DNA from: an uncultured Marvinbryantia sp.
GTDB lineage: Bacteria > Bacillota > Clostridia > Lachnospirales > Lachnospiraceae
Assembly: GCA_934373455.1 (NCBI GenBank)
Contig: CAKRON010000009.1
Coordinates: 1-48,388, forward strand
Direction: 5' to 3'
Length of the DNA stretch: 48,388 nt
Positions 1-7,702 of the stretch are shown here, one piece after another. The translations under genes and the position numbers were made by a program. The notes beneath the pieces are model-generated. The model did no database searches. It was not told where the DNA came from and saw nothing but the letters and a program-made list of their open reading frames with translations. Each line of letters begins with the position of its first letter. Within the stretch, counting starts at the first letter, position 1.

Positions 1-53
1 AAAACTCCGTCCCCATTGGCCGAGGCATAACCTCCGGTGTGTGTTTCTCATTG

Positions 54-89
54 TTTACAATTTAAAATTCAGGTTTTATAATAAACCTG
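54..89 (+). promoter_or_regulatory. Promoter with palindromic operator for the esterase/ATP-grasp operon
   Basis: A -35 box TTTACA (54-59) is followed after exactly 17 bases by a consensus -10 box TATAAT (77-82). The -10 lies in the centre of a perfect 7-bp palindrome, CAGGTTT (70-76) and AAACCTG (83-89). A regulator bound there would block polymerase directly, so repression of the three-gene operon is likely. The regulator is not in the window. Bases 1-53 hold nothing I can identify. Confidence 0.75.
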
Positions 90-109
90 TTGAAAAGGAG
101 ACTGATATT

Positions 110-880
110 ATGATAAATAAATGGCAGATTACGATTCCGGAGCTGTCCGGTGAAGAAAAACGCAACGTCTATCTTTATCTTCCGGAGTCTTATTCATACG
201 AACAAGAAAAACGATATCCGGTATTATATATGTTTGATGGACATAATGTATTTTTTGATTCAGATGCAACCTATGGAAAATGCTGGGGCATGAAAGAGTA
301 TATGGATCGTACCGGCAGACAGTTAATTATTGTTGCTGTGGAATGCAGTCATGATCCGGATAATGGGCGTCTGAAGGAGTATTCTCCGTTCCCGTTTACT
401 GCACCGAATATTGGAAAAATCCCGGCATGGGGCAAGCAGACCATGGAATGGATGATTCATACACTGAAAGCACAGATCGACCGGGATTATCGTACACTTC
501 CAGATCGGGAGCATACGTTTATTGCAGGAAGTTCCATGGGAGGATTGATGAGTCTCTATGCAGTGCTTGCTTATAATGACTTTTTTTCGAAGGCAGCAGC
601 ACTGTCACCGTCTATCTGGACGAATATGACTCAGATTAATAAGCTGATTCGGGAAGCAGAAATTGTACCGGATACAACGGTCTATATGGATTATGGCGCT
701 AATGAGATCAATTTCCATGCTGTGATGCGAAAACAATTCCGCAAGGTAACAGATCTGTTACTTTCCAGAGACGTTCTGCTCACCAGCCGGATTGTGCCAA
801 ATGGGGATCACTGCGAAGCCTGCTGGGAAAAACAGATTCCGTATTTTATGGATGCGCTATTTTATCCTGAGACCAGATAA
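110..880 (+). CDS. Alpha/beta-hydrolase esterase (esterase D / putative esterase family)
   Basis: A 256-residue cytoplasmic hydrolase with no signal peptide. The N-terminal part carries the YLPESY and YPVLYMFDGHN patterns typical of the putative-esterase family (enterochelin esterase/esterase D type), and AGSSMGG gives the GxSxG nucleophile elbow; the C-terminal GDHCEACW probably supplies the catalytic His. The reading frame is open further upstream, but the ATG at 110 is preceded by AAGGAG at 95-100 and sits behind the promoter, so I start there. It is the first gene of an operon with a second hydrolase and an ATP-grasp enzyme. The substrate is unknown; it could remove an acyl or ester group from the product of the ligase. 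Confidence 0.85.
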   Translation: MINKWQITIPELSGEEKRNVYLYLPESYSYEQEKRYPVLYMFDGHNVFFDSDATYGKCWGMKEYMDRTGRQLIIVAVECSHDPDNGRLKEYSPFPFTAPNIGKIPAWGKQTMEWMIHTLKAQIDRDYRTLPDREHTFIAGSSMGGLMSLYAVLAYNDFFSKAAALSPSIWTNMTQINKLIREAEIVPDTTVYMDYGANEINFHAVMRKQFRKVTDLLLSRDVLLTSRIVPNGDHCEACWEKQIPYFMDALFYPETR

Positions 881-899
881 CAGAAAGAAGAATATAAGT

Positions 900-1655
900 A
901 TGAGAACACAGTATTTTAAAGAATATAGTCCCGCCCTTGGGCGGGAGATGGAATGGAAGGTCTATGGGCACGGCGGTCGACCGGTGTTGTATATTCCATG
1001 TCAGGATGGCAGATTTTTTGACTTTGAGGATTTTCATATGACGGATGTATGGGCACCGTGGATTGATGCGGGTCAGGTATGTGTATTTTCCATTGATACT
1101 ATTGATCGTGAAACCTGGTCCGATACTTGGGGCAATGCAGAGTACCGCAGTCAGTTGTATGAAAACTGGATCCGCTATATTACAGATGAGATGGTACCGT
1201 TTATACGTAAGATGGTTAATGAGATGAACGGCTGGACAGGTTATCCGGACATCATTGCATTCGGATGCAGCTTGGGTGCAGCCCATGCGGCAAATCTGTA
1301 TTTCCGCAGACCGGATCTGTTTGACGGACTGCTGGCATTGAGTGGTGTATACAGCGCAGAATACGGGTTTGGAACCTTCATGAACGATCTGGTGTACCAG
1401 AATTCACCAGTACATTACTTGTCTAACATGCCATACGACCATCCGTATATACAGCTTTACAATAAGAAAAAAGCCATTATCTGTACCGGACAGGGACCAT
1501 GGGAACAACCGGAATATACCAGACAGCTTGATCGTATCCTACATGCAAAAGGCATCAACGTCTGGGTAGATTACTGGGGATACGACTGCTCCCACGACTG
1601 GCCATGGTGGTACAAACAGGTTACCTACTTTGTACCATATCTGATAAATGTTTAA
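900..1655 (+). CDS. Second alpha/beta-hydrolase, esterase-like
   Basis: A 251-residue protein of the same broad fold as the preceding esterase but clearly divergent. The nucleophile elbow reads GCSLGAAHA, and the C-terminal CSHDWPWW holds the likely catalytic His. The frame is open back to 792, inside the upstream gene, but the ATG at 900 follows the stop of gene 1 by 19 bases with AGAAAG upstream and starts a sensible family N terminus (MRTQYFKEYSPALGREME). Two unrelated-looking hydrolases followed by an ATP-grasp ligase suggest a small pathway that forms and trims an amide or ester. No substrate can be named from the sequence. Confidence 0.82.
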   Translation: MRTQYFKEYSPALGREMEWKVYGHGGRPVLYIPCQDGRFFDFEDFHMTDVWAPWIDAGQVCVFSIDTIDRETWSDTWGNAEYRSQLYENWIRYITDEMVPFIRKMVNEMNGWTGYPDIIAFGCSLGAAHAANLYFRRPDLFDGLLALSGVYSAEYGFGTFMNDLVYQNSPVHYLSNMPYDHPYIQLYNKKKAIICTGQGPWEQPEYTRQLDRILHAKGINVWVDYWGYDCSHDWPWWYKQVTYFVPYLINV

Positions 1656-1670
1656 GAGGAGAACGATATT

Positions 1671-2864
1671 ATGAAAAACTTTATCTTTATCTCACCAAAC
1701 TTCCCGACAAATTATTGGATGTTTTGCCGGGAACTGAAGAAAAACGGGCTGAATGTCCTTGGAATCGGGGACCAGCCTTATGATGAACTGGATTATAATG
1801 TGAAAGAGAACCTGAATGAGTATTATAAGGTCAGCACTCTGGAGAATTATGAGGAAGTGTACCGCGCAGTAGCATTTTTGATTTTTAAACATGGTCGCAT
1901 TGACTGGCTGGAATCCAACAATGAATACTGGCTGGAACGGGATGCCAGACTGCGTACCGAGTTTCACATTACCAGTGGATTTCAGGAAAGTGATATTCCA
2001 CGTATCAAGTTTAAATCAAAAATGAAAGATTACTATAAAAAGGCAGGAATTCCGACAGCACGTTTCCACATGGTGGATACAGAAGAAAACTGCCTGGCTT
2101 TTGCAAAAGAAGTGGGTTATCCGGTAGTTGCCAAGCCAGATAACGGGGTAGGTGCATCTCATACTTTTAAGATCACGTCTGATGAAGAGATGAAGACCTT
2201 CTTTGAAGAAAAACAGCCAGATACGATATACATTATGGAAGAATATATCTGGGGCGAGGTAAATTCTTACGATGCTATCATCGATTCTAATGGAAAGCCG
2301 ATGTTTGAAACCGGCAATGTTTCCCCGGTTTCCATTATGGATATTGTGAACGAGCAGCAGAGTTCATTATTCTATATTCTAAAAAAACTGCCGGCAGATA
2401 CCAGGAAAGCAGGACGGGCTGTGGTGAAAGCATTTGGTGTAAAGAGCCGCTTTGTTCATTTTGAATTTTTCCGTCTCCAGAGAGATCAGGAAGGTCTTGG
2501 AAAAACAGGTGATCTGGTAGCACTGGAAGTCAATATGCGTCCAAGTGGAGGCTTCACTCCGGATATGATTAACTTTGCTCACAGTACTGATGTATACAAA
2601 ATCTGGGCCGACATGATTGCTTTTGATGAGACAACGATGCCGACAGGTACCAGTGCGTTCTGTGCTTTTGTGGGACGCCGTGATGGAAAAGATTACGTAA
2701 TGGATGATGCAGCACTCAGCGGAAAATATGCCAAACAGATCTGTATGGAAGACCGTATGCCAGACGCACTTTCCGGAGCTATGGGAAATCGTGTGTATAT
2801 TGCAACATTTCCCACAGAAAAACAGATGGCATCCTTCTATAAGGATGCGTTGACCTGTAGATAG
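1671..2864 (+). CDS. ATP-grasp domain ligase
   Basis: A 397-residue ATP-grasp enzyme of carbamoyl-phosphate-synthase-like type. The N-terminal third is a preATP-grasp Rossmann-like domain (FIFISPNFPTNYWMFCREL). The ATP-grasp core starts near residue 115 (KSKMKDYYKKAGIPTARF), with the lysine strand PVVAKPDNGVGASHTF, the adenine-contacting IYIMEEYIWGEV, and the Mg-binding ALEVNMRPSGG near residue 285. Such enzymes join a carboxylate to an amine or thiol through an acyl-phosphate. It follows the second hydrolase by 15 bases with AGAGGAGA upstream, so it is translated from the same transcript. The substrate is unknown; it may be a peptide-like metabolite that the two esterases process. Confidence 0.87.
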   Translation: MKNFIFISPNFPTNYWMFCRELKKNGLNVLGIGDQPYDELDYNVKENLNEYYKVSTLENYEEVYRAVAFLIFKHGRIDWLESNNEYWLERDARLRTEFHITSGFQESDIPRIKFKSKMKDYYKKAGIPTARFHMVDTEENCLAFAKEVGYPVVAKPDNGVGASHTFKITSDEEMKTFFEEKQPDTIYIMEEYIWGEVNSYDAIIDSNGKPMFETGNVSPVSIMDIVNEQQSSLFYILKKLPADTRKAGRAVVKAFGVKSRFVHFEFFRLQRDQEGLGKTGDLVALEVNMRPSGGFTPDMINFAHSTDVYKIWADMIAFDETTMPTGTSAFCAFVGRRDGKDYVMDDAALSGKYAKQICMEDRMPDALSGAMGNRVYIATFPTEKQMASFYKDALTCR

Positions 2865-2894
2865 AATATGGTATAATAGTTAGCAAAAACTAAC
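2850..2894 (+). promoter_or_regulatory. Promoter for the DUF3877-like gene, overlapping the ATP-grasp stop
   Basis: TTGACC (2850-2855), 16 bases, TATAAT (2872-2877), with a TGn extension before the -10. The -35 lies in the last codons of the ATP-grasp gene, so the next gene has its own promoter. A short dyad GTTAG (2879-2883) / CTAAC (2890-2894) lies just at the expected start of transcription and may be an operator. Confidence 0.7.
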
Positions 2895-2919
2895 ACGACG
2901 GAAAGTGAGGTTAATCTTT

Positions 2920-3519
2920 ATGCATATAGAACAACTGGAATGTCATATCATTGATACCATCAAAGAATGGCAGATGAAGATAGGATATCAGGAAGAGAAC
3001 ATGCGTCTGTATTATCCAGACGTATCTCTGATCGGGATGCTGGAGCTGCCGGATGGTATAACCGAAAAAGAACTGAAAAAGAATCTGGCTGTTTTTGCAG
3101 AGATCGTCAGTGAACGACTCGGCCAGATAGAGATTTCCAATGTGGGAGAACGTTACTGTCTGAATGTCCCGGCAGAAGGCTGTAAGTATATTTCAGAAAA
3201 AGTGCCGGATTCTGAGTTATTAAAGAATCTTCTGGTCGTTCTGAACAGGCGGGAGAACAATATGGATCAGGTGCGCAAGGTATTCCAAGACTATGCAACA
3301 GAACATCAGGGAACCTGTGTAGAAGAAGACCATGAAAGCGAAGGTCTGGGACGGGTCTTCTACTACACATCTGAAGAAACCGATCCATATGTATACTGCA
3401 TAGAGCAGGATGATTTCGGTATTACTTATCACCGCTTCTCCAGACCAGATTATAACAAACTGGTCAGTGAAGATAATGAAATAAAACACAATGCACAGGA
3501 ATGTATTATGTGCAAATAA
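2920..3519 (+). CDS. Uncharacterised protein, DUF3877-like
   Basis: A 199-residue soluble protein. The N terminus (ECHIIDTIKEWQMKIGYQE, then MRLYYPDVSLIGML) resembles the DUF3877 family of Lachnospiraceae, recalled from family knowledge rather than a search. There is no signal peptide, membrane segment or catalytic motif I recognise. The frame opens at a GTG at 2905, but the ATG at 2920 has GTGAGG upstream and gives the family-like N terminus. It has its own promoter and is followed by a strong bidirectional terminator, so it is a single-gene unit. Function unknown. Confidence 0.75.
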   Translation: MHIEQLECHIIDTIKEWQMKIGYQEENMRLYYPDVSLIGMLELPDGITEKELKKNLAVFAEIVSERLGQIEISNVGERYCLNVPAEGCKYISEKVPDSELLKNLLVVLNRRENNMDQVRKVFQDYATEHQGTCVEEDHESEGLGRVFYYTSEETDPYVYCIEQDDFGITYHRFSRPDYNKLVSEDNEIKHNAQECIMCK

Positions 3520-3532
3520 TGATATAAAAAGT

Positions 3533-3569
3533 GCCCAGGACAGAAACAGAGGTTTCGACCTGGGCTTTT
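3533..3569. terminator. Bidirectional intrinsic terminator between convergent genes
   Basis: GCCCAGG (3533-3539) pairs with CCTGGGC (3559-3565), with an inner GAAAC/GTTTC stem. Plus-strand T tail at 3566-3569; the reverse strand has five T residues after the stem. It serves the DUF3877-like gene and the convergent Rpn-like remnant. Confidence 0.85.
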
Positions 3570-3578
3570 AGAGTATTT

Positions 3579-4232
3579 CTATTCTATACCGTATTCGTCA
3601 TAAAGTTTTTTAAGAATTTCAGGATTGCTCAATGACTGAAAAATTTCCTCTCGGCGTCCATCCTGTTCCAATTTGGCATATAATGCTTTCAGGCGATTTT
3701 CACCTTTAGACATACCCTCAGACAGACCAGCGGATTTTCCCTTTTCATGAGCCTCTTCTAATTCATCTTTGAATAATTCTCTTAATGCTTCGCACATAAT
3801 AACATTATTCCTCCTTACCTGATCATAGATTTTTTTGTTCGCAGAAATACTTACCTGTAGTACGGCATCTGCATTTTGCCGGTCACCCGGTTCGGTGAAG
3901 CTATTTGCACATTCCATAAAATCAAGGAGATCAGACTGTTTCAGCTTTTGTGTAAGCATCTTCAGTGCTGGGTGGAACTTTGACCGGAGCTTTTTGGTTA
4001 CAATGATCTGTACTGGAATAGGTAATCCCTCAATATAATATATTCCGGGAGCAAAAAAATGGATGCGGTATCCATATCTAGATAACTGGCGTATCAGTTT
4101 TACTGGGTTGGCCTCATGAAAAAGTGAAACAGTCAGTTCTTCCAGTGGAATCTGATTGACGAATTCACCCAATCCTTTGTACAGGAATGCATAGCCAATG
4201 GTTTTGAAAAAATCATCAATAATTGTGGAATC
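3579..4232 (-). pseudogene. 5'-truncated Rpn-like (PD-(D/E)XK transposase/nuclease-associated) gene
   Basis: The frame is open from 4232, just after an in-frame stop, to the stop at 3579. It begins without a start codon at DSTIIDDFFKTIGYAFLYKG and continues GLGEFVNQIPLEELTVSLF. This is the middle and end of a protein family common in Lachnospiraceae that ends in an Rpn-like tail (here KALYAKLEQDGRREEIFQS ... LYDEYGIE). The N-terminal part is missing. The only possible starts are a TTG at 4172 or other non-ATG codons, and there is no convincing ribosome site. I call it a 3' remnant. The region is one of three Rpn-related loci in the window. Confidence 0.65.
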
Positions 4233-4511
4233 TTATCCGATGTATATTTTTGTGGCGATTTTCGCCGTTTTATCATTTGTACGTGTAATGTTTTCCTTTC
4301 TTAGCATAAGAATAACATGGCTGGGAAAAGGATTCAAGTTTACATTGGAAATTATACTGTGTTTCTGATTCGGATACCAGAAGCGCGCGCCAAGTTTCAC
4401 ATGCGTTTGACTCGAAAAAAACAAAGTCGCAAAAAAAGAGGTAGTTTGGATGAATCTAAGAAGACCTGTCTTGTAGAGAAATAAGGCAGACTTTCTACTG
4501 GGTAAGGAATA
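4233..4511. other. Gene-poor interval with no supported gene
   Basis: About 280 bases between the Rpn-like remnant and the histidine kinase gene. The plus strand has a 42-codon hydrophobic frame (4240-4368) with a poor ribosome site, and the minus strand a 63-codon frame with no family features. I see no terminator with a T run behind the kinase gene. It may be decayed flanking DNA of the remnant. Confidence 0.5.
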
Positions 4512-5792
4512 TTAATTTTTAAAAACTACTTCAAATACTACCTTCGTGGCACCTGCGGCTTTGGCTGTGATGGTGCCATGATGCACTTCTACGATATTTT
4601 TAGCAATGGACAGTCCCAGACCATAGCTGCCATCGGATTTCCGGGATTTGTCAGCCCGGTAGAAGCGGTCGAAGATAGAAGAAAAGTCGCAGTTTTCTGC
4701 ATCCGGGAAGTCATTGGTGATGTTCAGACGAATCTTATTGTTCACAGTATGCAACTCTACATGGACAGTACCATGTTCTGCGCAATATTTACCGGCATTA
4801 TCTATGAGAATCGAAATCAGTTCCCGAATCGATGATTCATTACCGGTTAAAGTAATATCGTCGGTAATATTATAGGTAAGAATTTTATTCTGACTGGTCA
4901 GTACCTGCTTAAATGGCAGCATTACATCATACAGAGCATCGCTGAAGTTAAAGGACTCAAAATCCATTTTTTGCTGTTCATCCATCTTGGCAAGTGTAAT
5001 CAATTCTCGAATCAATTTATTCATACGCTGAACCTGACGGTCGATTCCGTCAAACCATTCACTGTCCCCATAAGTCATACGAGCCAGTTCATTATGAGCA
5101 GAGATGACAGTCAGAGGTGTTTTTAATTCATGTCCGGCATCGGTAATAAACTGATGCTGTTTTTGATAGCTTTCTGCCAGAGGCTGAATAGCGCGTCTGG
5201 ATGCCATTATAATAAGCATCAGGATAATCAAAAACGTTGCAAGCCCTATAATCAATGAAATAATCAACAGGGAGGCAATAGAATATAGCGATGGGGATGC
5301 ATCAATAAAAGCAACGCAAATTCGTTCCGTTCCATCTGGCTCAGTGTCTGTTCTTAATCGATATTTAAAAACCTGATACCATCCATGTGTTTTTCCTGTT
5401 TCACGAATAGCAGCAAGATATGTTTCCAGATCTGCTTCTTCATAGCTGTCTTCCATATTTCGGCGGATACTTTGAATCTGGTAGTCTTTATCAAGAATGA
5501 CCACGCAGCATGCAGAAGAACTCTGCATGTTTTTATGAAGCAGCGGCAAAATATCAAAAGGCGAGGTGGTTGTTTTAGGTTTTTGCTCAGGTATGTTTGA
5601 TTTATTTTCAGGCTGCTTTGATTCGCTCTGATTACCGGTATGACGTATCAGCATATCTTCCAGTTTATTATCCAGTAATCGATTACATTGATAGAGAAAG
5701 ATACCATTAATAGAAGCAATAACAATCAAAATAACAGAAAGCAGTGCCAATGCCGCAATTTTAATAAAGTTTCTCTGTAATTTCTTTAGCAT
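4512..5792 (-). CDS. Sensor histidine kinase
   Basis: A 426-residue membrane sensor kinase. Transmembrane helix 1 covers about residues 11-34, an extracytoplasmic sensor region of about 135 residues follows, and helix 2 covers about 171-197. The dimerisation/phosphoacceptor motif GHELKTPLTVI places the phosphorylated His at 221. The ATPase domain has the N box (LISILIDNAGKYC) and a glycine box SYGLGLSIAKNIV. There is no clear HAMP domain; the link from helix 2 to the H box is short. It starts 3 bases after the response regulator stop, with GGAGG in the end of that gene, so the pair is translationally linked. The signal is unknown. Confidence 0.93.
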   Translation of the reverse strand: MLKKLQRNFIKIAALALLSVILIVIASINGIFLYQCNRLLDNKLEDMLIRHTGNQSESKQPENKSNIPEQKPKTTTSPFDILPLLHKNMQSSSACCVVILDKDYQIQSIRRNMEDSYEEADLETYLAAIRETGKTHGWYQVFKYRLRTDTEPDGTERICVAFIDASPSLYSIASLLIISLIIGLATFLIILMLIIMASRRAIQPLAESYQKQHQFITDAGHELKTPLTVISAHNELARMTYGDSEWFDGIDRQVQRMNKLIRELITLAKMDEQQKMDFESFNFSDALYDVMLPFKQVLTSQNKILTYNITDDITLTGNESSIRELISILIDNAGKYCAEHGTVHVELHTVNNKIRLNITNDFPDAENCDFSSIFDRFYRADKSRKSDGSYGLGLSIAKNIVEVHHGTITAKAAGATKVVFEVVFKN

Positions 5793-5795
5793 AGA

Positions 5796-6467
5796 TTACA
5801 ATTCCTCCAGGCAGTATCCAACGCCGCGGACGGCGCGGATTGAAACCGAAGTACCTAATTGCTGTAATTTTTTTCGCAGGTTGGAGATATAGACCCAGAT
5901 ATTATTAACGGAAACATCACTGTCCCATCCCCAGATTTGTTCCATAAGATTATTTGAAGTAACAATTGAAGTCGGTGCGTGCATCAACATTTCCATAATC
6001 TGATATTCTCTGCTGGAAAGTGCAAGTTTCTGATCATTGCAGATTAGTTCAAAAGAAGCACTGTTTAAAGAAAGATTCCCATATGACAGAATTTCAGCCT
6101 GATATTGTTCACGTCTTCGCAGAATTGCGCGTACACGAGCCAACAGTTCGCTGACAGAAAAAGGTTTTGGGAGATAGTCATCTGCACCGGCATCCAGTCC
6201 TTTTACCCGGTCTTCTACTTCAGATTTGGCCGTCAGAAGCAAAACCGGAACTGCATTTTTTTCAGACCGAAGTTTGGAAAGGACTTCCAAACCATCCAGA
6301 CCAGGCATCATAATATCCAGAATGATGCCGTCATATTGTCCCTGCGAAGCAAACATATAGGCATCTAATCCGTTATCAGTGTCATCTACTGTATAATTAT
6401 TTTTTTGCAATAAAGCAATCAGTGCTTTACGAATGTCGTTATCATCTTCAGCAATAAGAAGTCGCAT
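5796..6467 (-). CDS. OmpR/PhoB-family response regulator
   Basis: A 223-residue two-domain regulator. The receiver domain has the acidic pair (AEDDND, residues 7-11), the phosphoacceptor Asp51 in LDIMMPGLDG and the conserved Lys in YLPKPFS. The C-terminal winged-helix DNA-binding domain covers about 125-220 (LSSREYQIMEMLM, then VRGVGYCL at the wing). AAAGGAGG lies just upstream of the ATG. It is the first gene of the regulator-kinase operon and diverges from the C39-like peptidase gene, whose promoter region it may control. Confidence 0.95.
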   Translation of the reverse strand: MRLLIAEDDNDIRKALIALLQKNNYTVDDTDNGLDAYMFASQGQYDGIILDIMMPGLDGLEVLSKLRSEKNAVPVLLLTAKSEVEDRVKGLDAGADDYLPKPFSVSELLARVRAILRRREQYQAEILSYGNLSLNSASFELICNDQKLALSSREYQIMEMLMHAPTSIVTSNNLMEQIWGWDSDVSVNNIWVYISNLRKKLQQLGTSVSIRAVRGVGYCLEEL

Positions 6468-6496
6468 GTGATTTCCTCCTTTTAAATACTATCGGA

Positions 6497-6525
6497 AGTA
6501 TAGCACAGGAAAAAGCTCTGCGCAA
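6497..6525 (-). promoter_or_regulatory. Promoter of the two-component operon
   Basis: On the reverse strand TTGCGC (plus 6520-6525) is separated by 17 bases from TATACT (plus 6497-6502), about 30 bases before the regulator ATG. Confidence 0.6.
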
Positions 6526-6562
6526 AATAAAACAAGAATATTCACAAAATCTTCAGATTTGC

Positions 6563-6579
6563 TTTAGGCTGCTTTTAGG
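6563..6579. promoter_or_regulatory. Direct repeat, possible response-regulator box
   Basis: TTTAGG occurs at 6563-6568 and again at 6574-6579, an 11-base period as is usual for OmpR-type regulators that bind as head-to-tail dimers. It lies between the two divergent genes. Assignment to the adjacent regulator is inference from position and spacing. Confidence 0.4.
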
Positions 6580-6676
6580 GAGGCGTGTTAGCATGATCGG
6601 GAAATAAAATATAAATAGAATCGCAGAGGTAGATGACGTATTTTCGAAAATATTGCGGTTGTTAACAGGAGTGAAG

Positions 6677-7510
6677 ATGAGAAAGATAACATGTGTGGTA
6701 CTTGCAGCAGTTGTGTTTGTTTCCGGATTTTATGCAGGGAATATGTATTGGTCGATATGCAAGGCGGAAGCAAGTAAAGTTGAGGCAGAAGAGACAGAGG
6801 AATTGGTGCTTCAGACAGAGTTTGAATCAGAAACACAATCGGAGACCGTAGCGGTTGGGCTGGAAAATACGGTATTATCAAAAAAGACATTAAAGAATTT
6901 CGATGGAACAGTTTTAACAGATTTTGGCGTGATCGAACAATACCCGGAATTACCAACGGGATGTGAAATTACGGCTCTTACCATGGTATTAAATTATTAT
7001 GGATATGATGTGGATAAAGTGACGATGGCATTGGATTATATGCCGAAAGTGGCGGCTGAGTTTTATCGCAGTGAAGATGGACGCCTGATAGGACCGGATC
7101 TTGAGAATTATTTTGTAGGAGACCCTACAGAAGAAAATGGGTATATCTGTGGAACAGGAGCAATTGTAACAGCGGCCAACAGTTATCTCAAAAATGTGGG
7201 AAGCAGTCTGACAGCGGTGGCAATGAAAAATGCAGATGCAGATCAATTGTATGATTTGATCGATCGGGGAACGCCGATTGTGATCTGGTGTACCATTAAT
7301 ATGGAAGACCGGGCAGAAACAGACGGATGGTATCTGGAAGATGGTACCTATATGGAATGGAGTACCAATGACCACGGCGCGGTTCTGATTGGGTATGATG
7401 AAGACACTGTTACAGTGGCAGATCCTATATACAGCCGCATTACTGTCAGCAGGGATCAGTTTGAAAAGATCTTTGCAGAGCGTGGCGGTCAGTGTGTGAT
7501 CTTACAATAA
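6677..7510 (+). CDS. Secreted C39-like cysteine peptidase
   Basis: A 277-residue exported protein. An N-terminal hydrophobic segment (residues 4-20) is a signal peptide or anchor, followed by a Glu/Thr-rich linker to about residue 65. The C39_2-type papain-like domain has the nucleophile Cys96 in ELPTGCEITALTMVL and the catalytic His233 in NDHGAVLIGYDED. There is no ABC transporter or leader-peptide gene nearby, so this is a stand-alone C39-like peptidase rather than a bacteriocin processing exporter. The frame opens at a TTG at 6653, but the ATG at 6677 has AGGAG 5 bases upstream. Divergence from the two-component operon suggests that system controls it. The substrate outside the membrane is unknown. 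Confidence 0.88.
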   Translation: MRKITCVVLAAVVFVSGFYAGNMYWSICKAEASKVEAEETEELVLQTEFESETQSETVAVGLENTVLSKKTLKNFDGTVLTDFGVIEQYPELPTGCEITALTMVLNYYGYDVDKVTMALDYMPKVAAEFYRSEDGRLIGPDLENYFVGDPTEENGYICGTGAIVTAANSYLKNVGSSLTAVAMKNADADQLYDLIDRGTPIVIWCTINMEDRAETDGWYLEDGTYMEWSTNDHGAVLIGYDEDTVTVADPIYSRITVSRDQFEKIFAERGGQCVILQ

Positions 7511-7515
7511 CTCAG

Positions 7516-7562
7516 ACAAAACCGGGAATGTGTTCGAAAATCGGACATCCTTCCGGTTTTGT
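7516..7562 (+). terminator. Terminator-like stem-loop after the C39-like peptidase gene
   Basis: ACAAAACCGG (7516-7525) pairs with CCGGTTTTGT (7553-7562), with extra pairing inside. The T tract is within the stem, so strength is uncertain. Confidence 0.6.
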
Positions 7563-7629
7563 GTATTGTGAAAAAACAAAATGACAGGTAAGATATAGAC
7601 ATAAATCGGGAATAGTAGAAATGAAGTAA

Positions 7630-7672
7630 CTGTTCAGAACCCACTGTCCCGCGAAGTGAAGGTACTGAACAG
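7630..7672 (+). promoter_or_regulatory. Inverted repeat in the oleate hydratase leader
   Basis: CTGTTCAG (7630-7637) and CTGAACAG (7665-7672) form a perfect 8-bp inverted repeat about 30 bases before the oleate hydratase start. It could be an operator or an RNA hairpin. I see no convincing -35/-10 pair here. Confidence 0.45.
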
Positions 7673-7702
7673 ATACGATTCACAGGAAAGGTGGACAATA
7701 TT

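Noticed and set aside
4240..4368. Plus-strand 42-codon hydrophobic reading frame
   Set aside because: No convincing ribosome site, overlaps only decayed DNA, and no continuation into a known family.
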